Assembly (NCBI RefSeq): GCF_000583655.1
Contig: NZ_BAKI01000017.1
Span: forward strand, 1-48,777
Source: Lentilactobacillus farraginis DSM 18382 = JCM 14108
Lineage (GTDB): Bacteria; Bacillota; Bacilli; Lactobacillales; Lactobacillaceae
Length of the DNA stretch: 48,777 nucleotides
Direction of reading: 5' to 3'
Positions within the stretch are counted from its first letter, which is position 1; every line of letters begins with the position of its first letter. Shown here in pieces: positions 25,852-34,050 of this stretch. A program made the position numbers and the translations under genes. Below the pieces are notes generated by a model, which searched no databases, was not told the origin of the DNA, and saw only the letters and a program-made list of their open reading frames with translations.

Positions 25852-26706
25852 TTAATTATTTAAATGCTTGTTCAGAAATGCCACAATAATCTTAACAATT
25901 TCCGGCTGCATAAACGCTTCATCCATGTGATGGGCGCCAGTCAACTCATAGAGATCAGCATCGACACCATGCCTGATTAAATCGTCATATAGGGATCGGC
26001 TGTCGGCAACCGGTACTACTTCGTCCGCCGTTCCGTGAAGCAATAGGAACGGCACCGTTGCATCGCTGATAAAGGTATGGGGATCCGCTTGAGAAACCAA
26101 CTCCGGATGATCCTCGGGTTCACCACCCAATAAATTACGATAAACGAAATCAAAATCCGAAGTTTCGCTGTTCTGCTTGGCTGAAAGTGGGTTAACGACC
26201 CCATACCAGGGAATCGCTGCTTGAACAGCGCTGGATTGATCCAAATGATCACCAACATCGAATTGTTTTTGGCCGTTGGTAACTGCTACCATGCTGGCCA
26301 AATGACCACCGGCAGATTCCCCCATCACGACTACACTTTTCGGATCGATTTGGTAATCATCGGCTCTGGCCTTGATGTATCGAATGGCCGCTTTGGCGTC
26401 TTCAAGCTGAGCCGGCCAAACTGCTTGATTACTGTTTCGATACTGAACGCTGACCACCACGAAACCGGCTCGAACAAAATCAACCAGGTTCGGTAAGTGA
26501 ACATTGTGGTCAACCGTCATCCAGCCGCCACCACCAAACCAGAAGATTACCGGTAACGGCCGTGATTGATCTTCGAACTGGCGCAGGACTGTCAGTTGTA
26601 AATCCAAAGTCGTGTGCCCAAGCCAGCCGGGAACCTGTGCGTATGTAACGTTGGTGTCCTGCCATAAGCCCGGCCGTTCGTTTGAAATGTGAAGTGTCTT
26701 TTTCAT
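25852..26706 (-). CDS. Alpha/beta-hydrolase, carboxylesterase type
   Basis: A cytosolic 284-aa esterase/lipase of the BD-FAE/HSL-like group. Visible are an oxyanion segment VIFWFGGGGWM (the usual HGGG has Gly or Phe in place of His), the nucleophile GESAGGHLAS near residue 135, the acid LLLHGTADEVVPVADS, and the base GAHHMDEAFM. It probably hydrolyses short acyl or acetyl esters. A single gene on the minus strand; no peptide signal. The start ATG lies behind GAGGCGG. Confidence 0.85.
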   Translation of the reverse strand: MKKTLHISNERPGLWQDTNVTYAQVPGWLGHTTLDLQLTVLRQFEDQSRPLPVIFWFGGGGWMTVDHNVHLPNLVDFVRAGFVVVSVQYRNSNQAVWPAQLEDAKAAIRYIKARADDYQIDPKSVVVMGESAGGHLASMVAVTNGQKQFDVGDHLDQSSAVQAAIPWYGVVNPLSAKQNSETSDFDFVYRNLLGGEPEDHPELVSQADPHTFISDATVPFLLLHGTADEVVPVADSRSLYDDLIRHGVDADLYELTGAHHMDEAFMQPEIVKIIVAFLNKHLNN

Positions 26707-26770
26707 TGCAATACCGCCTCGTTATTAATTTTTGATCCAGTTATTTTTATACATCATCAGCCTGTAGATT

Positions 26771-27322
26771 TCAATTATCAGTAATCACTGCCATTCGCTC
26801 AACCATTTCACGAACTTTAGTTTCTGCCCCGTCAGCATTGATTTGCTTTACGATGTGGGACCGCGTGGTTGTCTGCGTTAAATTTTTGCGAAATGAATGG
26901 ACCACAAAGCTGTGGTAGACCACCCGATTCCTCGATTTAAAAGCAAACCAGTTGGGTTCCAAGCGTTTCTCGGCATTTTTGATGTGATTATCCGGCCAAA
27001 CGAAATAACGCTTTCCCATCTGTGTCCGGTGAACCTCAATCTGCCACCCAAGGTTAAAGTCGGACACCTCTTGCCAACGTTGGATTTTGCCGTGCTTTAC
27101 CGCATAGTAAATAATCCCACCATAGGCTAATTTGGGATGCCGGTTAAAATCAGTCAGCGTGAGTGGCACTAACCGGTTCTTTTTCGAAACAGGTTTCGTT
27201 ACCGTGGCATGCTGCGGCTGTCGATTACCAAAATGATTGGTACTAATCACCGCTAGAATTAGAATTCCTGCCAAACCAATCATTAACAGTAGACCTTTTT
27301 GAATACATTTCATTTGGATCAA
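26771..27322 (-). CDS. Membrane-anchored hypothetical protein (183 aa)
   Basis: The family is not recognised. One N-terminal hydrophobic segment (LLLMIGLAGILILAVIS) should anchor or export it, followed by a polar linker and a domain with LAYGGIIYYAVKHGKIQRW and RYFVWPDNHIKNAEK. The start is uncertain: TTG at 27322 is 6 bases from AAGGGAA, while ATG at 27313 is further away. The gene stands next to the esterase on the same strand, but a 60-bp gap with no obvious coupling separates them. Confidence 0.6.
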   Translation of the reverse strand: MIQMKCIQKGLLLMIGLAGILILAVISTNHFGNRQPQHATVTKPVSKKNRLVPLTLTDFNRHPKLAYGGIIYYAVKHGKIQRWQEVSDFNLGWQIEVHRTQMGKRYFVWPDNHIKNAEKRLEPNWFAFKSRNRVVYHSFVVHSFRKNLTQTTTRSHIVKQINADGAETKVREMVERMAVITDN

Positions 27323-27485
27323 TCAATTCCCTTTATCGATTTGGTTTTAGTCCATTTTTTGGAGATAATTCCAGATTTATATTATTAAATACATGTGTCG
27401 GCAATAAAATACTAACAAGAGTCTGCCTTAGAACATGACATTTAACCTCAAATACCATATTTTGAGACAGACCCTCAGTCCATTA

Positions 27486-28190
27486 TTACTTGGATTTTTT
27501 ATTTACCCGAACTGCTAACCCTTGAATACCATTTTGATAGGTCCAACCTTTAATTTTTTCCATGTCATTGGTCCGATAATACTCGGCAATCAACTTGTTC
27601 CATTTATCCCACCTATCTAATGGGACATTAATCAAACCAGCACCGCCATCAATCATAATTTTATTGGCACTCAAAACCGAAGTTCTCTTATTCCCGTCCC
27701 AAAAAATCTGCTGGCGCATATTATGATACATTACTGTCAATGCTTTATTAGTTGTCGTCATTTGCGGGTTAGCTAACGTTTTTTGTAAAAATTCCTGCTC
27801 ATGTGCTTCATCAATTAACGGCGGTTCAAAAAATTCTTCACTGCCCAAATCAACGCCACCCTTTCCTTGACGTAATTCGCCAGGTACTAAAGCGTCTTCT
27901 GCCGCCACAATTTTATTAATTTGTTTTTCCATTGCCAGCGTTAGCGGTTCTTTTTGGACCGTCACATACTGCCAACCACGCTTCAAGTTAACGATGGTTA
28001 AAATGTCTGCGATGGGTACTCCTGCAACACTCATGCCGTCCATAATCGTTTGCGTTTGAGGCAGCGTAGTGTTAACCCCCTCAAAGCGTGCATTCGTATA
28101 CACCAACTTTGTAAAGTTTGACCTGGCAAAACGTTTATTTTCTGCGGGGGTAAATTGATACTTATCTACATATGCTTGTGTTTCAGCCAT
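27486..28190 (-). CDS. Fic-domain protein with a substituted catalytic His
   Basis: A 234-aa Fic-fold protein. The N-terminal part has TNARFEGVNTTLPQTQ, which matches the inhibitory-helix pattern of self-inhibited Fic proteins (xxxEG). The core Fic motif reads QQIFWDGNKRTSVLSAN, where the family has HPFxDGNKR; the catalytic His is replaced by Gln although the Asp-Gly-Asn-Lys-Arg part is kept. AMP transfer is therefore doubtful. The ATG at 28190 follows GGGGGGAATC. It could bind nucleotides without transfer, or be a decoy or antitoxin-like member. No partner gene is obvious. Confidence 0.85.
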   Translation of the reverse strand: MAETQAYVDKYQFTPAENKRFARSNFTKLVYTNARFEGVNTTLPQTQTIMDGMSVAGVPIADILTIVNLKRGWQYVTVQKEPLTLAMEKQINKIVAAEDALVPGELRQGKGGVDLGSEEFFEPPLIDEAHEQEFLQKTLANPQMTTTNKALTVMYHNMRQQIFWDGNKRTSVLSANKIMIDGGAGLINVPLDRWDKWNKLIAEYYRTNDMEKIKGWTYQNGIQGLAVRVNKKSK

Positions 28191-28239
28191 TGTATGATTC
28201 CCCCCATATAGATTACTTGTTCAAGCAGCTGTTCGTAAA

Positions 28240-28683
28240 CTACTGAATCTCAAAGAAGAAGCCCCGTGGTCGAACTGGTGTTGAAAAGACCATCATCGTG
28301 TTGGTCTTGCCAAACCGTTGCAACTTATTCACCAAATCATCCAATTCTTCAGGGACCTGATAGGCAACTTTCAGCAACATCGCATACGCACCCGTGACAA
28401 CATTGCACTCCAAAATATTTGGGATGTGCTTGATAAAAGAATAAAATTGATTCTTTTGATTGGGACTGACGTCTACTTGAACAAAAGCACGAACACTGAG
28501 GTCCAATTTATTCAGGTCAATTTCAGCACGATAACCTCGGATAATGCCTTTATTCTTTAGGTTAGTTAGTCGTTGAGACACCGCTGGACCACTCAAGGAT
28601 AACGCTTGAGCAATCCGTTTGACAGATAAACGACCATCAGACTGAATCAGATTGAGGATTTTTTCATCGTTAGGGTCAATCAT
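28240..28683 (-). CDS. Lrp/AsnC-family transcriptional regulator
   Basis: A 147-aa regulator with an N-terminal winged helix (DEKILNLIQSDGRLSVKRIA, then LSGPAVSQRLTNLKNKGII) and a C-terminal RAM ligand-binding domain (RAFVQVDVSPNQKNQFYSFI, then VVTGAYAMLLKVAYQ). ATG at 28683 is chosen since GAAAGGAAC lies upstream and the Lrp domain begins at once; a longer reading adds only unrelated residues. It probably senses an amino acid. Targets unknown. Confidence 0.88.
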   Translation of the reverse strand: MIDPNDEKILNLIQSDGRLSVKRIAQALSLSGPAVSQRLTNLKNKGIIRGYRAEIDLNKLDLSVRAFVQVDVSPNQKNQFYSFIKHIPNILECNVVTGAYAMLLKVAYQVPEELDDLVNKLQRFGKTNTMMVFSTPVRPRGFFFEIQ

Positions 28684-28909
28684 AGGCAACGTTCCTTTCA
28701 ATAAATAACATATTATCTTAATTATTTTATAGTTATAGTATATATCGTTAAAATGATTAAGGCAAATGCTTATCCGTTGATATAGTGAGGTCAAGTCTCC
28801 CTCACTACAATTGTTTAACCTTAATAAATTTAATAAAGCTTTTAAAATATGACAACCGTAACAACCATTTACAAATTGCCCGCTTTCTAAAAAATATTGT
28901 CTGCTTAAT

Positions 28910-28963
28910 AAAAACAAGGACCAGAAATGGAAGACACTCCCCTTTCATAGGTCCTTGTTTTTT
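28910..28963 (-). terminator. Terminator, probably ending the CRISPR transcript
   Basis: AAAAACAAGGACC (28910-28922) pairs with GGTCCTTGTTTTT (28950-28962). Read on the minus strand it is followed by TTTTTATT. It lies 17 bp past the last repeat in the predicted array direction. Confidence 0.75.
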
Positions 28964-28979
28964 ATAATCATTGTTTCAA

Positions 28980-29373
28980 AAATCGTCCCTACATGCGTGG
29001 GGAATACTATTTAGCACAGCGATCACTGCTTTCCTATGTAGGATCACCCCCACATGCGTGGGGAATACTCGCCAGCCACGGTTGTCTTCGTGTAGCTGGT
29101 AGGATCACCCCCACATGCGTAGGGAATACAACGATCCTTTGCCATAGGTTAACACTTTGGTGGGATCACCCCCACATGCGTGGGGAATACATGACGTCAT
29201 TGATAAGAATCGATTGAAATCTAGGATCACCCCCACATGCGTGGGGAATACATGGTGACAAAGTTAAGAGTGACATGGGCCGTAGGATCACCCCCACATG
29301 CGTGGGGAATACCCTTAACCAGCTTGGAATCACCTGTAGACGATGGGATCACCCCCACATGCGTGGGGAATAC
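28980..29373 (-). CRISPR. Type I-E CRISPR array, 7 repeats, 6 spacers, no cas genes in window
   Basis: 28-base repeats start at 28980, 29041, 29102, 29163, 29224, 29285 and 29346, with six 33-base spacers, a strict 61-base period. The repeat holds CCCCCACATGCGTGGGG as a near palindrome. Its reverse complement begins GTATTCCCCACGC and ends GTGATCC, the usual I-E reading direction in lactobacilli. So the array is read on the minus strand with its leader to the right. The repeat at 28980 has five changes, as expected of the leader-distal end, and 29102 carries one G-to-A change. No cas1-3 or cascade gene is present in this window. Confidence 0.97.
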
Positions 29374-29580
29374 ACTAAAGGATCCTTGACATACCGGCAT
29401 TCCAAAATTCATAATTTGCCGTTTTTAATCAGTTTGCATTACTAAGATACTGTTCAATTTTATCATGCAGCGCATAAACCGTCGATAACTTTTTAAATGA
29501 AGCTGTAATAAAAAGCTTTACCGTTAATGTTTTACGTTAATCGATAAAACTTTCTATCATCTTTATGCATGATTCGCTTA
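29374..29580 (-). promoter_or_regulatory. Presumed CRISPR leader region
   Basis: AT-rich sequence on the leader side of the array with no gene. The first 33 bases could be a further spacer whose repeat was lost. No unmistakable promoter is seen on the minus strand. Confidence 0.45.
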
Positions 29581-29581
29581 A

Positions 29582-29609
29582 GTGCCCCAAGCAGGATTCG
29601 AACCTGTGC
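29582..29609 (-). other. tRNA 3'-end fragment, possible attachment-site remnant
   Basis: On the minus strand it reads CAGGTTCGAATCCTG, a perfect T arm, followed by CTTGGGGCA, an acceptor 3' strand. The matching 5' acceptor, D arm and anticodon arm are absent from the upstream sequence, so this is not a whole tRNA. Such 3'-end copies are left where integrative elements insert in tRNA genes. Confidence 0.6.
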
Positions 29610-29638
29610 AGCATAAATTCGAAAATATTCAAGCGCAA

Positions 29639-30787
29639 CTATTTAAAATATCGCTCGGCAATCTTTTGATAAGCTTGAATTGTCTCATAAAAGCTGGTCA
29701 GTGTGGTATATTCATTAACTTGATGTGCCATTTTCCAAGCATCCGGCCCCAAAACAACCACGGCCATTTTAGGATTGTTTTTAATGAAGACGCTAGCATC
29801 GGTTGCCCCATTGATAATATCCGCTTTAACCTCTCGATCCGAATAACTATCGTGGGCTGCCTGATCTACCAACTGGATAAATGGATTCTTGGGGTTGGTC
29901 TCAACTGGATGAAAATTATGAATCAATGAAAATTCCAAATGATAATCCGTCTCCTGATTGATTTTATCCACAGCTGTCTCGATCGCTTGGATCACATGAT
30001 CATTGTCAAAGCTCAAAGTCGGGCGAACATTTCCATACAGGTCAGCATACCCGGGAATAATATTGACCTGTTCACCGCCCTCAATCAAAGTAACACTGTG
30101 TTTAACCGTTCCCAGGAATGGGTCGGTAGCGGCTTTATCAAACAAACCTGCTTCTGCATCAATATACTTTGTCAAACCAACAATCGCATTAATTCCTTTA
30201 TCCGGAATCGAACTGTGAACAGCCTTACCATAACTCTTGATTTGATAATTCAAACTACCGGAATGCGCATAAATGACCTGTCCGGAAGTCGGTTCCCCGA
30301 CCACCATTGCATCAACATCACCAGCAACGTTATCCGCTGCCAGTCGATTAGCCCCGGGCGTCCCGTATTCTTCGCCGGCGGTGGCAATTAAACGAACTTT
30401 ACCACTAATCGGCACCTTCGCCGTTGCCAATTCGATCAGTGAAATAACTTCGGCGGCCAACCCACTCTTCATATCAGCTGAACCACGGCCATACAATTTA
30501 CCGTCATTGGTAATCACTGGTTGAAAGGGATCATGCGTCCATTTATCGGGATCCGACACAGCTACCGTGTCCTGATGACCCTCGAACGCCAAAATGCGAT
30601 CAGTTTCCCCCGCACCGATTTCGGCAATCAGATTTGCCCGGTTGTTGCCAAATCGATCGATCCGGTAATCGATATGATAGCGATCAAATAATTTTCCGAT
30701 ATACTCGGATACTGCCAACTCATTGCCGTTGGGCGTTTGAATTTGAATCAAATCTTTAAGAATCTGTAACTGTTCATCTTTTTGCAT
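29639..30787 (-). CDS. M20 family metallopeptidase (ArgE/DapE type)
   Basis: A cytosolic two-zinc deacylase or peptidase of 382 aa. Zinc ligands appear in FEGHQDTVAVSDP, LYGRGSADMKSGLAA, ATAGEEYGTPGA (catalytic Glu), VVGEPTSG and MAHQVNEYT. The central dimerisation domain is normal (KAVHSSIPDKGINAIVG). The family includes succinyl-diaminopimelate desuccinylase and N-acyl amino acid deacylases. Its place just after metQNI on the same strand suggests it may release methionine from N-acyl or dipeptide substrates. The DapE role is an alternative. Confidence 0.85.
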   Translation of the reverse strand: MQKDEQLQILKDLIQIQTPNGNELAVSEYIGKLFDRYHIDYRIDRFGNNRANLIAEIGAGETDRILAFEGHQDTVAVSDPDKWTHDPFQPVITNDGKLYGRGSADMKSGLAAEVISLIELATAKVPISGKVRLIATAGEEYGTPGANRLAADNVAGDVDAMVVGEPTSGQVIYAHSGSLNYQIKSYGKAVHSSIPDKGINAIVGLTKYIDAEAGLFDKAATDPFLGTVKHSVTLIEGGEQVNIIPGYADLYGNVRPTLSFDNDHVIQAIETAVDKINQETDYHLEFSLIHNFHPVETNPKNPFIQLVDQAAHDSYSDREVKADIINGATDASVFIKNNPKMAVVVLGPDAWKMAHQVNEYTTLTSFYETIQAYQKIAERYFK

Positions 30788-30891
30788 ACTAATTCAACGG
30801 ACCTTTCCAACATCATTATCTTTGCGAAAACAGACCAGACTTGTTAAAGCCACCTCGAAATATTACCAACATTAGCCGGTAATTGTTTTAA

Positions 30892-31590
30892 CTACGCGCT
30901 CTTATGACTCAGCCGTTTGGCCAAAAAGTCGCCGACCAATTGCACAATCAGCACAAAAATCAACACCAGGAAAGTAGCAACCAGCGTGACATCATTATCA
31001 AAGCGATTATACCCATAAGCAATTGCCGTATTTCCAAGGCCACCGGCACCAATCGCGCCAGCCATGGCAGTTAAACCAATCAGACTGATTAAGGTTACGG
31101 TTGTCACCCGAGCGATCTCTGAACGAGCTTCCTGTAAATAAACAGAAAAAATTAGGTCTGAGAAGGTGGCCCCGACTGACTGGGCAGCTTCAATTTTGCC
31201 GTGATCGACACTTTCCAGGGCAACTTGAATTTGACGGGCATAGAATGGAAACATTCCCAGCGACAATGGTACCAAAGCCGCCGTTGTTCCAATTTGTGTT
31301 CCGACAATTTTTTGCGTCACCGGTGCAATAAAGGCCAACAAAATAATGAAGGGAATCGCCCGGAAAAACGAAACCACTTTATCAAAAATGTTGAACCACA
31401 GCCGATTTTCCTTGATGCCGCCCTTATCAAACAACACCAGCCCAACACCAAAGATTAAGCCGAGAATCCCGCCAAACAAGGCGGACCAAAAAGTCATGTA
31501 AATGGTCTGGCCGATCGCTGTCAGCCAGCCATCCTCGCCACCCCAGCCGAGAGTGATCACGTTTGGAAAATACTTTGCAAACCATGCCAT
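30892..31590 (-). CDS. metI: Methionine ABC transporter permease
   Basis: Integral membrane permease, 232 aa, with five to six hydrophobic segments. The conserved loop contacting the ATPase reads EAAQSVGATFSDLIFSVYL, followed by EARSEIARVTTVTLISLIGLT (part) and AGAIGAGGLGNTAIAYGYNR, typical of MetI. Its start overlaps the metN stop by one base (position 31590), so the two are translationally coupled. Part of the T-box-controlled metQNI operon. Confidence 0.92.
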   Translation of the reverse strand: MAWFAKYFPNVITLGWGGEDGWLTAIGQTIYMTFWSALFGGILGLIFGVGLVLFDKGGIKENRLWFNIFDKVVSFFRAIPFIILLAFIAPVTQKIVGTQIGTTAALVPLSLGMFPFYARQIQVALESVDHGKIEAAQSVGATFSDLIFSVYLQEARSEIARVTTVTLISLIGLTAMAGAIGAGGLGNTAIAYGYNRFDNDVTLVATFLVLIFVLIVQLVGDFLAKRLSHKSA

Positions 31591-32669
31591 TATTCAGCCG
31601 CCTCCTTTTCAATTTTTGAAACACCGATTTTTTCCTCATGCAGGTATGAAATGGCCTGTTGGCGCTTTTCCGGCGCGCCGGTCATCGTCACAAACAGTGT
31701 GCCGACCGGAATGCCCTGCAATTCGTCAACGTTACCAAAAATAATGCTGACCTCAACGTCAAATTTTTGGTAAAGTTCGGTGACCACCGGATCAATTACT
31801 GATGGCCCGGTATAGGTTAAATGAAGTAGCTCCCACTGATCAGCCGCGGCTTGAACCGGATGGGTGGCTAAAATTCGCCGGGCCTTTTCAGATTCACCGG
31901 CAGTTCCAATTAGTTCTTTAGTTAATGGATACTTTGGATTGGTGAAGACATCAACGATACTGCCACGCTCAACAATCTGACCGTCACTCATCACCGCAAC
32001 CTTATTAGCAATCCGCTTAACAGCGTCCATTTCGTGAGTAATTAAGACCACGGTTAAACCAAGTTCCTGATTGACCCGTTTCAACAGATCCAAAATCTGA
32101 ATGGTATTCTTGGGATCCAGGGCAGAAGTAGCTTCATCGGAAATTAGGATTTCCGGATCGTTGGCCAATGCCCGGGCAATCGCCACCCGTTGCTGTTGAC
32201 CACCGGAAAGTTGGGCCGGAAAAGCTTTGCCACGATCTCCCAAACCAACCAACTCAAGCAACTTTTGTGCTCTGGCCTGAATGGCTTTTTCTTTTTGGCC
32301 ACTGTGCTTTAGAGCAAATTCTATATTTTGGCTAACCGTTCGCTCTTCCAACAAATTAAAATGTTGAAAAATCATGCCAATACCGCGGCGCTTGGCTCTT
32401 AGTTGCTTTGTATCAATCTCCGTGGCACTTTGCTGCCCATTTTTTTCAAATAAAGTTTCCCCATTGACAACAACTTTGCCACTTGTCGGCTTTTGCAACA
32501 GGTTAATGACGCGGACCAGTGTCGATTTGCCGGCGCCTGAATAACCAACGACGCCGTAAATATCGCCTTTATTGACGTGGATGGTCACGTCATTAACCGC
32601 TTTGATCGTTTGGCCCTCCTGTTCAAAAAGGACGCTAATATTTTCTAAGTCAATGACACTGTCAGCCAT
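31590..32669 (-). CDS. metN: Methionine ABC transporter ATPase
   Basis: ATP-binding subunit, 359 aa. Walker A GYSGAGKST, Q-loop FQHFNLL, signature LSGGQQQRVAIARAL, Walker B EILISDEATSALDPK, H-loop ITHEMD. The C-terminal 100 residues (LLHLTYTGPSVIDPVVTELY to the end) form a NIL domain, which binds methionine and shuts down transport in MetN. ATG at 32669 follows AAAGGGGTG. Confidence 0.94.
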   Translation of the reverse strand: MADSVIDLENISVLFEQEGQTIKAVNDVTIHVNKGDIYGVVGYSGAGKSTLVRVINLLQKPTSGKVVVNGETLFEKNGQQSATEIDTKQLRAKRRGIGMIFQHFNLLEERTVSQNIEFALKHSGQKEKAIQARAQKLLELVGLGDRGKAFPAQLSGGQQQRVAIARALANDPEILISDEATSALDPKNTIQILDLLKRVNQELGLTVVLITHEMDAVKRIANKVAVMSDGQIVERGSIVDVFTNPKYPLTKELIGTAGESEKARRILATHPVQAAADQWELLHLTYTGPSVIDPVVTELYQKFDVEVSIIFGNVDELQGIPVGTLFVTMTGAPEKRQQAISYLHEEKIGVSKIEKEAAE

Positions 32670-32700
32670 CAAAACACCCCTTTGTTCTTCAAATTTCGAA

Positions 32701-33543
32701 TTATTTAATCTTTAGATCCCAGGCAGCAATTTCAGCCTGACCGTATTCTTTATTGATCAGGTTCTTGATCTTCTTGGTCTGGAAGGCTTTTACATATTCT
32801 TGATAAGCTTTCTTGTTCTTGTCTTTCTTTTGAGCAGCAACAATATTGATCCATTTCTTGGAATCTTTGTTAATCGGTTCAACATAAATAGCTGACTTGT
32901 AGTTTAAACCGGCCGTTTGGGCAAAGTTGGTGTTGATAACAGCAGCGTCAACGTCTGAAAGTGCCCGGGCCGTTTGGCTGGCATCCAATTCCTTAATCTT
33001 AATTTTCTTTGGATTTTTGGCAATTGAACTCAAAGTAGCTTGTTTGGTTCCCGGCTTAAAGGTAATTAACCCGGCATTTTTCAAAACAAACAGTGCCCGC
33101 GATTCGTTGGTCGCATCATTTGGAACAGCAATCGTCGCGCCAGTCTTTAAATCATTGATACTCTTAACTTTCTTGGAGTAAACCCGAATTGGGGTGATAA
33201 ATGTCTTACCGATTGGGACGATGCTTCCCTTGTTGCTCTTATTCCAGTCAGCCAAAAAGTCATAATGTTGAAAGGCATCGATATCAACATCACCATTAGC
33301 AACTGCTTTATTAGGTTGGGTATAATCAGTAAACTTTTTGTACTTTACGTCAAGTTTGTACTTATCCTTGGCAATTTTGGCAACCTCATTCCAAATTTTG
33401 TCATCTTTGCTGGTACCGGACATAATGCCGACCGTCACCGTCTGGCTGCTGGCCGATTTCTTATTTCCAAAACTAAAATAACCTGCCACAATGATTACAA
33501 GAATAACAACAATGCCAATGATCCATTTTGTACTTTTTTTCAT
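32701..33543 (-). CDS. metQ: Methionine-binding protein (MetQ/NlpA), membrane-anchored
   Basis: Substrate-binding protein, 280 aa, of the NlpA family: TVGIMSGTSKDDKIWNEVA, VDIDAFQHYDFLADWNK, AVPNDATNESRALFVLKNAG and DVDAAVINTNFA are family marks. It starts with a membrane segment (WIIGIVVILVIIVAGYFSFG), but there is no cysteine there, so it is not a lipoprotein as most MetQ are; it should be held by the uncleaved helix. First gene of the operon, directly after the Met T-box. Confidence 0.92.
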   Translation of the reverse strand: MKKSTKWIIGIVVILVIIVAGYFSFGNKKSASSQTVTVGIMSGTSKDDKIWNEVAKIAKDKYKLDVKYKKFTDYTQPNKAVANGDVDIDAFQHYDFLADWNKSNKGSIVPIGKTFITPIRVYSKKVKSINDLKTGATIAVPNDATNESRALFVLKNAGLITFKPGTKQATLSSIAKNPKKIKIKELDASQTARALSDVDAAVINTNFAQTAGLNYKSAIYVEPINKDSKKWINIVAAQKKDKNKKAYQEYVKAFQTKKIKNLINKEYGQAEIAAWDLKIK

Positions 33544-33684
33544 GTTATAAACGCCCCTCTATTTTTGATATTGCATTGATACTGAATAATTGCAACTGCT
33601 TAAAAATCAATCTTAATCACGACAAACTACAACGCTCCTGCTTAATGCTCCTCCCCTTTAATGATTGTGATGTTATGAAGAAAA

Positions 33685-33945
33685 GAAAAAAGCTTTCATC
33701 CCCAAGCTGCCAAAAACAGCCAAGGGACGAAAGCTTCGCGTTACCACCCTGATTTACAACTCACTTACATGAATTGCCTCAACGACACAAATTATGTCTG
33801 GGATGGTAACGGATCCTGCCGTGACTGGTGCGTGAACACGCGTCATTGTTCAGAGCTCATCTTCGCAATCACCATGCCTACCGGTTTCCATCAGCCCGGC
33901 TCTCTGATTAGGAATGGTTATCGCTACTCTTCTCTTCATAACAAA
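33685..33945 (-). promoter_or_regulatory. T-box riboswitch, methionine type
   Basis: Minus-strand leader of metQNI. The specifier ATG (33858-33860) follows GAA plus one base, opposite AGTA (33925-33928), the loop-E pair of stem I. Conserved text AGAGAGCCGGGCTGATGG lies between. The T-box core CAGGGTGGTAACGCG covers 33737-33751, and the terminator stem lies at 33685-33736 (AAGCTTTCGTCCC against GGGGATGAAAGCTT). Uncharged tRNA-Met should raise transporter expression. Confidence 0.92.
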
Positions 33946-33969
33946 ACAAATCGATTTAATTTATGTTCA

Positions 33970-33997
33970 ATCATACCATGTTAAATGGATTTTTCAA
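33970..33997 (-). promoter_or_regulatory. Promoter of the Met T-box operon
   Basis: On the minus strand, TTGAAA is followed after 16 bases by TATGAT, preceded by TGG (extended -10). It lies just upstream of the T-box leader. Confidence 0.6.
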
Positions 33998-34050
33998 GAG
34001 AAAGTAAGATTTATTCTAATGCTTTGCGTTATTTTTAGAAGGCGATGTTA

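Noticed and set aside
28785-28967. 60-codon frame over the terminator beside the CRISPR array
   Set aside because: It runs through the hairpin and has no ribosome site.
28993-29412. Frames through the CRISPR array
   Set aside because: They translate the repeats (PHAWG, HMRGEY) and are artefacts of the array.
29582-29655. A complete tRNA gene
   Set aside because: Only the T arm and acceptor 3' strand are present; no matching 5' acceptor, D arm or anticodon arm can be drawn.
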